The notes below the pieces were generated by a model that did not search any database, was not told where the DNA came from, and saw nothing but the letters and a program-made list of their open reading frames with translations. Shown piece after piece: positions 53,976-62,680 of a stretch of DNA of 64,000 bases. The stretch spans positions 1 through 64,000 of the forward strand of contig NZ_CAJPVH010000028.1 in NCBI RefSeq assembly GCF_905397395.1. The letters run 5' to 3'. The first letter of the stretch is position 1, and each line of letters starts with the position of its first letter. This DNA comes from Cupriavidus campinensis (GTDB lineage Bacteria > Pseudomonadota > Gammaproteobacteria > Burkholderiales > Burkholderiaceae). A program made the translations under genes and the position numbers.

Positions 53976-55061
53976 TTAGCTGTCGAACACGATCACCGAG
54001 CGCGCCAGTTCGCCGCGCCGCAGCTCGTCGAAGGCCTCGTTGATCTGTTCGAGCCGCAGGCGGCGCGAAATCATCTGGTCGAGATGCAGCTTGCCCGCCA
54101 TGTAGAAATCGACAAGGCGCGGCATATCCACCGGAAAGCGGTTGGAGCCCATCATCGAGCCCTGGATACGGCGCTCGTACAGCAGGTGGAACGGGTCGAT
54201 CTCCAGCTTGGTGCCCGGCTTGATCATGCCGATGACCGTGGCGGTGCCGCCGCGCCGCAGCATGCCGAAGGCCTGCTCGGCGGTGGCTTTCAGGCCGATG
54301 CACTCGAAGGCGTGGTGCACGCCCTGCCCGGTCAACTCGCGCACGGCCGCGACCACGTCGATGTCCTTCGCCTGGATCAGGTCCGTGGCGCCGAACTGCC
54401 GCGCCAGTTCCAGCTTGCTGTCGAGCATGTCGATGGCGATGATCCGCCCGGCCCCGGCCAGCGCCGCGCCGTTGATCGCCGCCAGGCCGATGCCGCCGCA
54501 GCCGATCACGGCAACCGTCTCGCCGGGCGCCACCTTGGCGGTATTGACCACCGCGCCGGTGCCGGTGGTGATGGCGCAGCCGATCAGCGCGGCGCGGTCC
54601 AGTGGCATGTCGCGCCGGATTGCCACGCAGGCGTGTTCGTGCACGAGCATCTGCTCGGCGAAGGCCGACAGGTTGGCGAACTGCGGCATCGGCTTGTGCT
54701 GGTACGCCAGACGCGGCTCATCGCCCTTGGACCGGCGGGTGTCGGGGGACTCGCACAGCGACAGGTGCCCGGTCAGGCAGTGCTCGCAGTGCCCGCAGTA
54801 GACCGACAGGCAGGTCACCACGTGGTCGCCCGGCTTGACCGTACGCACCTCCGAGCCCACCTGCTCGACCACGCCGGCGGCCTCATGGCCCAGCACCACC
54901 GGCGCCGGGTGCGGAAACACGCCGTCGACGAAATGGAGGTCGGAATGGCAGACGCCGACGGCGCGGGTGCGAATCAACACCTCGCGCGGGCCGGGCTTGG
55001 CGATGGCGATGTCCTCAATACTGAGGGGTTGGCCGGGACGATGGAATACCGCAGCTTTCAT
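53976..55061 (-). CDS. zinc-dependent alcohol dehydrogenase
   Basis: This 361-residue class III-like medium-chain dehydrogenase has catalytic zinc ligands in VGVCHSDLH and GHEAAGVVE, the structural zinc cysteines in SVYCGHCEHCLTGHLSLC and the NAD site VIGCGGIGLAAING. ATG 55061 begins the canonical MKAAVF. It oxidises an alcohol to an aldehyde; together with the adjacent dioxygenase and the distant aldehyde dehydrogenase it fits alcohol catabolism. It lies 158 bases after the LuxR regulator stop. Confidence 0.94.
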   Translation of the reverse strand: MKAAVFHRPGQPLSIEDIAIAKPGPREVLIRTRAVGVCHSDLHFVDGVFPHPAPVVLGHEAAGVVEQVGSEVRTVKPGDHVVTCLSVYCGHCEHCLTGHLSLCESPDTRRSKGDEPRLAYQHKPMPQFANLSAFAEQMLVHEHACVAIRRDMPLDRAALIGCAITTGTGAVVNTAKVAPGETVAVIGCGGIGLAAINGAALAGAGRIIAIDMLDSKLELARQFGATDLIQAKDIDVVAAVRELTGQGVHHAFECIGLKATAEQAFGMLRRGGTATVIGMIKPGTKLEIDPFHLLYERRIQGSMMGSNRFPVDMPRLVDFYMAGKLHLDQMISRRLRLEQINEAFDELRRGELARSVIVFDS

Positions 55062-55169
55062 GGCTGAACCTCTAAATGCGATGGGACGGACAAACAGGCG
55101 GGCATGCCAGAAGAGATGCCGGAAGGACGCCCGCCCACGGATCTGGACGTTACAGCGGTGCGACGGCGT

Positions 55170-55196
55170 CACCCCTCCCCGGTACGGGGGGGGGTG
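55170..55196. repeat. GC-rich palindrome between LuxR and alcohol dehydrogenase genes
   Basis: CACCCCTCCCCG (55170-55181) pairs with CGGGGGGGGGTG (55185-55196) with a single mismatch around a GTA loop. It resembles the palindromes at 49536-49600 and 62602-62638. No T-run is attached, so it is not a clear terminator. Confidence 0.5.
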
Positions 55197-55219
55197 GCGG
55201 TGCAGCAGGACGGCGGGGA

Positions 55220-58027
55220 CTACGGAGCAGGCTGACGGCTGCCGGATGGCTTGCCGCCGGCGGGCGCATCGGCGGCGAGGTCGCGCAGCAGGGCCACCGC
55301 CTCGTCGCGCCCGCTCACGCCCAGTTTCATGAAGATATTCTTGAGGTGCCACTTCACCGTCTCGGGCGAGACCGCCAGCGTGCGCGCCACCATCTTGTTC
55401 GACATCGCCTGGGAGATCAAGGTCAGCACCTCGGTCTCGCGTTCGCTCAGGGCCTTGATCGGCGCCGAGCGGCGGGCCGGCGCGGCCGGCGCCTGGCGCT
55501 CGCGCCAGCGGCCCGACGCCTCGAGCAGCCGCTTCGTATAAAACGCCAGTACGGGGTCGAGCGTGCCTTCGGCCAGCACCGTGCGCAGCAGCGTGACGCC
55601 GCCCGAGGTGGCATCGAGCAGACTGCGCAGCAGGCCCAGCCGGTGGCCAAGACGGAGCGCCTCGACCAGATGTTCGCGCGCGGCACGGCCATTGCCCCGG
55701 CCGTTCTCGGCCACCGCGCATTGCATATGGACGATGGCGCCATGCCGGCCGCGCGACGCCAGCACCGGGCTGGAGAGCATCGGCTGGAGCCGGGCCAGCG
55801 CCCCGTCGAAATCATGTCGATGCAGGCACAGGCCGATGCAGGCCAGCTGCGCGTGCGCCGCAATCTCCCATACATCGGTCCGGCCCGCGTTGACGGCGGC
55901 CAGCTTGCGCACGCGCTCGATGGTTGCCTCGGCCAGATCGGTCTCGCCTTCGCGCAACTGCCAGCGCGAGCGCACGTTGAGCGCCATTACCAGCAGGCGG
56001 TCGAGGTTGTTGCGCACCGCGTAGTCCTCCAGGCGGTCCAGGCAGGCCGCGGCCTCCAGGCGCCGGCCCGCCACGCGGTGCGACAGCGACAGCATCAGCA
56101 GCGCGCGCAGCGTGGCATCCGGCACCGACACGGTTTCCAGCTGGCCGATCCACCGCTCCAGCAGCGTGCAGACGGCGTCGATCTCGTTGAGTTCGTAGAA
56201 CGTCTCGCTCAGCAGCACCGCTGCCATGTGCGCCACGCCGACGTACTCGGAACCAAGCTGGTCGGCCTCGTGCAGCACCTGCCGGAACACGGGCTCGGCC
56301 TGCAGCATCCTGCCTTCGATCGACAGGCTCAGGCCGGACAGGCATCGCCCGATCAGGTTGCTGAGCATGCCGCCGCCGCCATGATGCGTGCCATCGGCCA
56401 GGATCTGGCGGGCGCGCTCGTACTCACCACGGTGCATGTGCAGCCAGCCCAGCACGTTGGCGCGCGAGGTCAGCACGAAATCGTCGGCATCGGGCGGCGC
56501 GGCTTCCAGCTCGGGCAGCAGGGCCACGGCCGCGCCGATATCGTCGCGCATCAGCGCCATGGCGCCGCGCAGCACGATGACCGAGAAGCGCTCGCGGGCG
56601 CCCAGCGCGGCGGCCTGCGCCTCCAGCCGGGGGATGGCCCGCGTGGTGGCGTCCAGCCTGAGCGAGCGCAAATCCACGTGGGCCTGCATCAGCTGCAGCG
56701 CGAAGCGCGACTCGATCTGCGCGACGGGCAGCAGGCGCAGCAGGCCGCTCAGCTGGCGGAAACTGCCGCGCGCGAGCAGCTCGGGCGCGCAGGTCTGGAT
56801 GGCGTCGGCCGCCGCGCCGGCCTCGCCAGCCATCACCGCGTGCCGGACCGCCTCCTCCACCTGCCCGCGCTGCTCGAACCAGCGCCACGCCGCCGCGTGC
56901 AGCGCATGCTGCCGGGCCTGCGGCATGCGCGCCACGCGCGCCAGCAGCACCTCGCGCAACAGCGGGTGCAGCCGATACCAGCTTTCATGGTCGTGGCCGC
57001 TGACCTGGATGATGAACAGGTTGCTGCTGTCCAGCCGCACCAGCCGGGTGGTCATGCGCGCCACGGCGCGCGGCTCGCCCACCAGCGTGGCGCACAGCGG
57101 CGCGCAGAAGCGGCTGCAGATGGCCACGCAGGTCAGCAGCTCCTGGTCGTCCGTGCCGAGCTGGCGCAGCACCTCGTGCTCGAAATAGTCGGCAAAGGCG
57201 CTGGCGTCGCGCAGCGTGCTGGTGGAACCGGGGAAGAAGCCCGGCGTGCCGGTGCCTTGCTTGGCCTTGATGTCGAGCGCAAACAGCTGCAGGCCGGCGA
57301 TCCAGCCATCGGTCAGCTCGTGCAGGCGGCGCGCGTCACGCGGCGAGATCTCGCCGAGTTGATCGCGCAGGTAGGCTTCGGACTCCTCGGGGCTGAAGCG
57401 CAGGTCGCGCAGGTCCAGCGTGGCCACCAGCCCCTGCGAATCCAGGCGCGCCAGCGAGAGCGGCAACGCGGCGCGCGAACAGAGCACGATGTGCAGGTGC
57501 GGCGGCGCATAGTCGAACAGCCATTGCAGCATCTGCCAGATGCGGGCGTCCTCGAGGAGGTGCACATCGTCCAGGATCAGCACGAGGTCGCGCGGCTGCG
57601 CGGCGATAGCCTCGATCAGCGTGACCACCCAGTGCTCGATGGCCGAGGCATCGCTGCCGTCGCCCACCAGGGTCGCCGCGTCGCGGACGATTTCGGCATC
57701 GATCAGGCCGATGCTGGCGAGCAGGCAATCGAAGAAGCGGGCCGGATCGTCGTCCTCCTCGGACAAGGACAGCCACGCCACCTCGAAGCCGAGCGACACC
57801 AGCGACTGGCGCCAGCTGACCAGCGCGGACGTCTTGCCGCACCCAGCCGGCCCCTGCACGATTACGCAACGCTTGTGCCGCGCTTCGAGCAGGCGCGCCG
57901 CGAGGACCTCCCGCGCCAGCGGGCGGCGGGCGGGCCGTGGCGGTACCAGCTTGGTACCGGCGATGGGCTCGAAGTTGCGCGCGGAAGCCTCCGACAATGG
58001 CTTCGGCGCCGGGTCATACGAAGACAT
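55220..58027 (-). CDS. MalT-like (LAL) LuxR-family transcriptional regulator
   Basis: This 935-residue regulator has Walker A GPAGCGKTS near residue 57, Walker B LVLILDDVHLL, a long helical middle and a C-terminal LuxR HTH (LSERETEVLTLISQAMSN, then SPETVKWHLKNIFMKLGV). It resembles the regulator at 40929-43649 in layout. ATG 58027 gives MSSYDPAP; an in-frame ATG at 58087 is also possible and neither has a good ribosome-binding site. It lies upstream of the alcohol dehydrogenase and dioxygenase genes and diverges from the Bug receptor, so it may control both sides. Confidence 0.92.
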   Translation of the reverse strand: MSSYDPAPKPLSEASARNFEPIAGTKLVPPRPARRPLAREVLAARLLEARHKRCVIVQGPAGCGKTSALVSWRQSLVSLGFEVAWLSLSEEDDDPARFFDCLLASIGLIDAEIVRDAATLVGDGSDASAIEHWVVTLIEAIAAQPRDLVLILDDVHLLEDARIWQMLQWLFDYAPPHLHIVLCSRAALPLSLARLDSQGLVATLDLRDLRFSPEESEAYLRDQLGEISPRDARRLHELTDGWIAGLQLFALDIKAKQGTGTPGFFPGSTSTLRDASAFADYFEHEVLRQLGTDDQELLTCVAICSRFCAPLCATLVGEPRAVARMTTRLVRLDSSNLFIIQVSGHDHESWYRLHPLLREVLLARVARMPQARQHALHAAAWRWFEQRGQVEEAVRHAVMAGEAGAAADAIQTCAPELLARGSFRQLSGLLRLLPVAQIESRFALQLMQAHVDLRSLRLDATTRAIPRLEAQAAALGARERFSVIVLRGAMALMRDDIGAAVALLPELEAAPPDADDFVLTSRANVLGWLHMHRGEYERARQILADGTHHGGGGMLSNLIGRCLSGLSLSIEGRMLQAEPVFRQVLHEADQLGSEYVGVAHMAAVLLSETFYELNEIDAVCTLLERWIGQLETVSVPDATLRALLMLSLSHRVAGRRLEAAACLDRLEDYAVRNNLDRLLVMALNVRSRWQLREGETDLAEATIERVRKLAAVNAGRTDVWEIAAHAQLACIGLCLHRHDFDGALARLQPMLSSPVLASRGRHGAIVHMQCAVAENGRGNGRAAREHLVEALRLGHRLGLLRSLLDATSGGVTLLRTVLAEGTLDPVLAFYTKRLLEASGRWRERQAPAAPARRSAPIKALSERETEVLTLISQAMSNKMVARTLAVSPETVKWHLKNIFMKLGVSGRDEAVALLRDLAADAPAGGKPSGSRQPAP

Positions 58028-58310
58028 GTCGTCGATTGTGCCGGGCTCGTCACCCAGGCAGGATTCTGCGCGATGGGAACCCCGCATTATAGAGACGCGG
58101 CAGCATGCGGACCATCGGGGTCAGTCTGGAGGCCGCACCGCGCCTGGGTTTCCGGCGCGCGTGGGGGGCCGGGCCTCCCCAACGTCCACCCGGACCGGGT
58201 GGGTCGTGACGCGCACGCGCCGTGCATGATGGCGTCGGCGGCAGGGACCCCCTTCCCGCCACAGCGCCAAAACACGATGCGCGGCCCGACCGCGCCGACC
58301 AGGAGACAGA

Positions 58311-59273
58311 ATGTTCAAGAAGACCTGCATGCTCGTGCTGGCATGCCTCGCCCAGGCCGCGGCCGCGCAGTCGCCCTACCCCAACCGCCCGATCACCTTC
58401 GTCCTGCCATTCACCCCGGGCGGCGCCGCCGACATCGTCTCCCGCGCGCTCGCCGACGACATGGGCAAGCGCCTAGGCCAGCCGGTCATCGTCGAGAACC
58501 GCCCGGGCGCGTCCGGCATGATCGGCACGAATGTGGTGGCCAAGGCACCTGCCGATGGCTACACGGTCAGCATCACGCTGACCCAGGCGATTCTCAACAA
58601 TCAGTTCCTGTATACGAAGCTGCCATACGACACCCGCAAGGAACTGGCCTTCGTCACCGAGATCTGCACCGCCGGCGTGCTGCTGGTGGCCAGCCCGCAC
58701 GTGCCGGCCAAGGACGTGAAGGAGCTGCTGGACTGGACCGCGCACCACCGCGCCAGCTTCGGCTCGTGGGGGGTAGGGTCCTACGGCCATCTGGTCAGCT
58801 CGCACCTGGCCCGCACGCGCAAGGCCGACATCACGCACGTGGCCTACAAGGGCGAGGCGCCGATGATCCAGGACCTCGTGGGCGGCCAGATCGACCTCGC
58901 CTTCGTCTCGGCCTTCGCCGCCAAGCCGTTCGTCGAGACGGGCAAGCTCAACGTGCTGGCGGTGGCGTCGGACCGCCGCCTGCCCGGCCTGCCCAACGTG
59001 CAGACGCTGGCCGAGGCCGGCCTGACCGACCCGGAGTTCCAGGTCACCGGCCGCGTGGTGATGATGGTGCCGGCCAACACGCCCGCCCCGGTCGTCGAAA
59101 AGCTGGAAAGTGCCGCACGCGCCGCGATTGCCTCCGAGCCGATCCGCACCCGCATGCGCGCCATCGCCATGGAGCCGATCGGCAACAGCAGCAAGCAGGC
59201 GCTGGCCAACTACGAGGCGATGTACCCGGTGCAACAGCGGCTGGTGGTGAGCACGGGCGCCCGGCTGGACTGA
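58311..59273 (+). CDS. Bug/TctC-family periplasmic solute receptor
   Basis: This 320-residue protein has a signal peptide ending in AAAAQ (about residue 20). The Bug family fold follows: YPNRPITFVLPFTPGGAADI, IVENRPGASGMIGTNVVAKA and GQIDLAFVSAFA. Such receptors bind carboxylates for tripartite tricarboxylate transporters or signalling. AGGAGA precedes ATG 58311. It diverges from the LuxR gene. The TctA/TctB membrane partners are not in this window. The ligand may be the acid degraded by the neighbouring enzymes, an inference. Confidence 0.92.
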   Translation: MFKKTCMLVLACLAQAAAAQSPYPNRPITFVLPFTPGGAADIVSRALADDMGKRLGQPVIVENRPGASGMIGTNVVAKAPADGYTVSITLTQAILNNQFLYTKLPYDTRKELAFVTEICTAGVLLVASPHVPAKDVKELLDWTAHHRASFGSWGVGSYGHLVSSHLARTRKADITHVAYKGEAPMIQDLVGGQIDLAFVSAFAAKPFVETGKLNVLAVASDRRLPGLPNVQTLAEAGLTDPEFQVTGRVVMMVPANTPAPVVEKLESAARAAIASEPIRTRMRAIAMEPIGNSSKQALANYEAMYPVQQRLVVSTGARLD

Positions 59274-59361
59274 CCCCCGCTACCTACCCGATGCGGGGGG
59301 GAGGGGGTGGGAGGGCCTGACCGTAACCTAGGCCCCTCCCTTCATCCAACGGTAGAAACAC

Positions 59362-60480
59362 ATGTTGTCTGGCATCAGGATCGTGGAAATCTGCGGTATC
59401 GGCCCGGGGCCGTTTTGCGCCATGCATCTGGCGGACCTCGGCGCGGATGTGATCGCAGTAGAACGCAGCCTGCCCGGCGAGAGCACGCCGCCCCCGGCAG
59501 GCAATGTGATCAACCGCGGCAAGCGCTCGGTCGTGGCCGACCTCAAGACGCCGGAAGGCCGCGAACTGGTGCTGCGCCTGATCGAGGACGCCGACGCGCT
59601 GATCGAAGGCATGCGCCCCGGCGTGATGGAGCGCCTGGGCCTGGGCCCCGATGTCTGCCACGCACGCAATCCCCGCCTGGTCTACGGCCGCATGACCGGC
59701 TGGGGCCAGTCCGGCCCGATGGCGCAGGCCGCGGGGCACGACAACAACTACATTTCGCTGTCCGGCGCGCTGTACTACAACGGCGGGCCGGTCGAGCCGC
59801 CCTCCTCCGCCATCACCGTGGTGGGCGATATCGGCGGCGGCGCGCTGTACCTGGCCATCGGCCTGCTGTCCGGCATCCTCAACGCGCGCGCTACCGGCAA
59901 GGGCACGGTGGTCGATGCGGCCATCGTGGACGGCTCGGCGCACATGCTGCAACTGCTGCTCGCCACGCAGTCCAAAGGCTTCGTCACCGGCCAGCGCGGC
60001 GACAACATCTTCGACAGCTCGCACTTCTACGCCACCTACCGCTGCGCGGACGGGCACTGCATCACGGTGGGGTCGATCGAGCCGCAGTTCTACGCGCTGC
60101 TGCTGGAAAAGCTCGGCGTGGCCGAGGATCCGCGCTTCGCACGGCAGTGGGACCGCAAGCGCTGGCCGGAACTGCACCGCCACTTCGCGGAACTGTTCGC
60201 CAGCCGCACCCGCGCCGAATGGCAAGCGCTGCTGGAGAACACGGACGTCTGCTTCGGCCCGGTGCTGAGCCCCGAGGAAGCAGCCAGGCACCCGCACAAC
60301 GTGGCGCGTGGCGTCTACGTGGAGAGCGAAGGCCGGCTCCAGGCCGCGCCGGCGCCGCGCTTCGACGGCGAGGCGCGCAAGCCCGGCGCCATCCCGACGC
60401 ATGGCCAGCATACGGCCGAGATCGCGGCAGGGCTGGCGCAAGGCGCCGCCAGCGTCTGGCGCTCTTCCGCCAAGGCCTGA
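59362..60480 (+). CDS. class III (CaiB/BaiF) CoA-transferase or acyl-CoA racemase
   Basis: This 372-residue protein belongs to the family III CoA-transferase superfamily, which includes alpha-methylacyl-CoA racemases. It has the N-terminal VEICGIGPGPFCAMHLADLG, DLKTPEGRELVLRLIEDADA, and RMTGWGQSGPMAQAAGHDNN with the catalytic Asp. Alpha-methylacyl-CoA racemases share the last stretch, GHD-NY, so racemase activity on a 2-methyl-branched acyl-CoA is the closest guess. It follows the Bug receptor by 88 bases, with a GC-rich run between them, and precedes the cysteine-rich gene by 13 bases. Confidence 0.9.
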   Translation: MLSGIRIVEICGIGPGPFCAMHLADLGADVIAVERSLPGESTPPPAGNVINRGKRSVVADLKTPEGRELVLRLIEDADALIEGMRPGVMERLGLGPDVCHARNPRLVYGRMTGWGQSGPMAQAAGHDNNYISLSGALYYNGGPVEPPSSAITVVGDIGGGALYLAIGLLSGILNARATGKGTVVDAAIVDGSAHMLQLLLATQSKGFVTGQRGDNIFDSSHFYATYRCADGHCITVGSIEPQFYALLLEKLGVAEDPRFARQWDRKRWPELHRHFAELFASRTRAEWQALLENTDVCFGPVLSPEEAARHPHNVARGVYVESEGRLQAAPAPRFDGEARKPGAIPTHGQHTAEIAAGLAQGAASVWRSSAKA

Positions 60481-60493
60481 GCGGAGCGTTGTC

Positions 60494-61150
60494 ATGGCGA
60501 GTGCAACGCAACGCGGCGCCACGCCGCAACCGGCCGGCCGCCTCCAGCCGAAGCTGTCCGCGCTGATCGCGGAGGTACGCGCGGTGCGCGATGAACTGGA
60601 CCGCACGCTGGCGCGGCATGGCATGCCCAGCCGTGACGCGGCGGCCTCGCGCGCGCGGTTGCTCGACCAGTGGATCCGGCAGGCACAGGGCCGGCGGCAG
60701 CTGGTCTGCCTCGCCTGCGGCGCGGAGCAGGGGCTGCTCCAGCAGGGGCACCTGGAAATCGGCCGGCGCACCGCCGCCGGTACCACGGACCGCGCCCTGC
60801 GCGCGCTGTACTGGGCCAGCGTGCAGCGCTGGAGCCGCGCGCCGGGCATCCGTCCGATGCGCGACGACACCCCGGCGACGTCTGCGGCAGCGCCATCGAC
60901 ATCGCCAGCCGTCGCGCCCGACATGTGCGGCGACTGCGACGACCTGCGCCAGGACATCCGCCGCTATACCCCGCATGCCGAACTGGCGCGGGACGGCGTC
61001 AACGAACCGCCCCGGCCCCATGGGGCGGCCGAATGCCGGTATCGCTGCGGCACCTGCGCCACGCAATGGGTGCGGCGCGTGCCGCCCTTCGAGCCGTTTG
61101 CTGTCTGGGCCGTGGTACCCGCCCGGCATGCGGCCCCGCTGTACCGCTGA
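60494..61150 (+). CDS. unknown cysteine-rich protein with CxxC pairs
   Basis: This encodes 218 residues. A helical N-terminal half is followed by CLAC (C72, C75), CGDC (C145, C148) and CRYRCGTC (C181, C185, C188), a spacing that could make one or two zinc ribbons or a metal site. There is no signal peptide. It starts 13 bases after the CoA-transferase gene, indicating co-transcription, and is closed by a terminator at 61215. Whether it is regulatory or enzymatic is unknown. I do not recognise a family. Confidence 0.7.
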   Translation: MASATQRGATPQPAGRLQPKLSALIAEVRAVRDELDRTLARHGMPSRDAAASRARLLDQWIRQAQGRRQLVCLACGAEQGLLQQGHLEIGRRTAAGTTDRALRALYWASVQRWSRAPGIRPMRDDTPATSAAAPSTSPAVAPDMCGDCDDLRQDIRRYTPHAELARDGVNEPPRPHGAAECRYRCGTCATQWVRRVPPFEPFAVWAVVPARHAAPLYR

Positions 61151-61214
61151 TGTTTTAAAGATTTTACGAACAGGCCCTCCATCGCTGGATGTCGGTTCCG
61201 GCGATGGCCTTTAC

Positions 61215-61240
61215 TCCGACCCCAGGGTCGGATTTTTTTT
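61215..61240 (+). terminator. rho-independent terminator after cysteine-rich gene
   Basis: TCCGACC (61215-61221) pairs with GGTCGGA (61226-61232) around a short CCAG loop and runs into eight T residues (61233-61240). It separates the receptor/CoA-transferase unit from the porin gene. Confidence 0.88.
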
Positions 61241-61387
61241 GGGCGATGTTGGGAAAGACAGGGCGCGAAGGAGGTAAGGGTCTGCACGGATGGGTAGTGC
61301 GCAAATGCGACAGTCCGCCCATCCGGAGTGGGCAGGTTTCCGGGGCATCCGCGCTTTACTGTGCGTGCGCCGCGAAAGCGAACGCGC

Positions 61388-61407
61388 AACCAGCCAATGC
61401 GCTGGTT
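61388..61407 (+). other. stem-loop in porin mRNA leader
   Basis: AACCAGC (61388-61394) is perfectly complementary to GCTGGTT (61401-61407) with a 6-base loop. It ends about 27 bases before the porin start codon and just upstream of its ribosome-binding site, with no T-run, so it may modulate porin translation or RNA stability. Confidence 0.45.
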
Positions 61408-61434
61408 CCTAGAACGATAAGGAGACCCTCAAGC

Positions 61435-62583
61435 ATGAAACGGAAGTTCATTACCCTGGCGGCGCTGGCCCCGCTCGCGATCACGGCCCATGCGCAGACG
61501 AGCGTCACGTTGTATGGCGTGGTCGATGGTTCCATCGAGTACGTCAACCGGGTCGCCACCTCGGCCGCCACGCCCAACCAGGGCGGCAGCCGCGTCGGCA
61601 TGCCCTCCGTGGGCGGCCTGTCCGCCTCGCGCTGGGGCCTGCGTGGTGTGGAAGACCTCGGCGCCGGCACCCAGGCGCTGTTCGTGCTCGAAAGTGGCTT
61701 CCAGTGGGATAGCGGCGCCCTGCAGGGCGTGCCGCTGTTCAATCGCCAGTCGTTCGTCGGCCTGCAGAACGCCAACTTCGGCAAGCTGACGTTTGGCCGC
61801 CAGTACACCTCGTTCTTCGAGGGCATGGCCAACTTCGCGCCGATGCGCTTCGCCGCCACCTACGAGCCGGGCATCTGGTGGATGGGCCTGAACTACCGCG
61901 AAGACAACATGGCCAAGTACATCGGCAAGTGGGGCCCGATCCAGGCCGCCGCGCACTTCTCGTTCGGCACCGGCGTGGCCGTGCAGAACGCCGCCATCGC
62001 CCTGGCCAACGGCGGCGCCGGCGAGGTGCCGGGCAACTTCAAGGACAACACCGGCTACGGCGCCTCGCTGATGTACCTGAACGGCTCCGGCCTGGGCCTG
62101 TCGATTGCCGCCGACGAATGGCGTCCGGCGGCGCAGATCGGCGCGCCGGGCAAGATGACCAAGCTCGGCGCGGCGGGCCTCTACAACACCGGCCCGTTCA
62201 AGTTCACGCTCGGCTATCGCTACAACAAGGGCGAGTTCGCCAGCGGCGCCACGCTGCTGCGTGACGACTACTGGTGGGCGGGCGTGAACTACCAGGCCAC
62301 GCCGGCCTGGGGCCTCTCGCTGGCCTACTACTACGCGGACGTTAAGGGCGCGCGCGCCACGGCTACGGCGGCCGAGACCAATCCGCCCAATATGCAGCAG
62401 GTCACCTTCACCACCACCTACAACTTCAGCAAGCGCACCGACGTCTATATGTCGGTCGGCTACGCCCACAACGGCGGCCTGAGCTTCGACGGCCTGGCCA
62501 CGGCCTACGCCTTCAAGTACCCGACCATGTCTGGCCAGCAGAACATGGTCGGCGTCACCATCGGCGTGCGCCAGATCTTCTGA
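61435..62583 (+). CDS. gram-negative porin (general diffusion, 16-strand type)
   Basis: This 382-residue outer-membrane porin has a signal peptide (cleavage after AHAQT, near residue 20) and a beta-rich mature barrel starting SVTLYGVVDGSIEYVNR. The PEFG-like loop FGKLTFGRQY and the C-terminal Phe (VGVTIGVRQIF) are typical of Burkholderiales porins. Strong AAGGAG lies upstream. It follows the CoA-transferase unit after a terminator, so it has its own promoter in the 284-base gap. It could admit the pathway's substrate. Confidence 0.95.
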   Translation: MKRKFITLAALAPLAITAHAQTSVTLYGVVDGSIEYVNRVATSAATPNQGGSRVGMPSVGGLSASRWGLRGVEDLGAGTQALFVLESGFQWDSGALQGVPLFNRQSFVGLQNANFGKLTFGRQYTSFFEGMANFAPMRFAATYEPGIWWMGLNYREDNMAKYIGKWGPIQAAAHFSFGTGVAVQNAAIALANGGAGEVPGNFKDNTGYGASLMYLNGSGLGLSIAADEWRPAAQIGAPGKMTKLGAAGLYNTGPFKFTLGYRYNKGEFASGATLLRDDYWWAGVNYQATPAWGLSLAYYYADVKGARATATAAETNPPNMQQVTFTTTYNFSKRTDVYMSVGYAHNGGLSFDGLATAYAFKYPTMSGQQNMVGVTIGVRQIF

Positions 62584-62601
62584 CCGGCCACCCCCGGCCA
62601 C

Positions 62602-62638
62602 CCGTTCTTGGGGGGGACCCCCACCCCCCCGGGAACGG
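62602..62638. repeat. GC-rich hairpin downstream of porin gene
   Basis: CCGTTC (62602-62607) pairs with GAACGG (62633-62638), and inside it seven G (62610-62616) face seven C (62624-62630) around ACCCCCA. It lacks a T-run. It sits about 20 bases after the porin stop and could protect its mRNA or act as a weak terminator. It resembles the palindromes at 49536-49600 and 55170. Confidence 0.55.
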
Positions 62639-62680
62639 CATCATCCCTGACAGACCCCCACAGTCCCAAGGATGACGACC

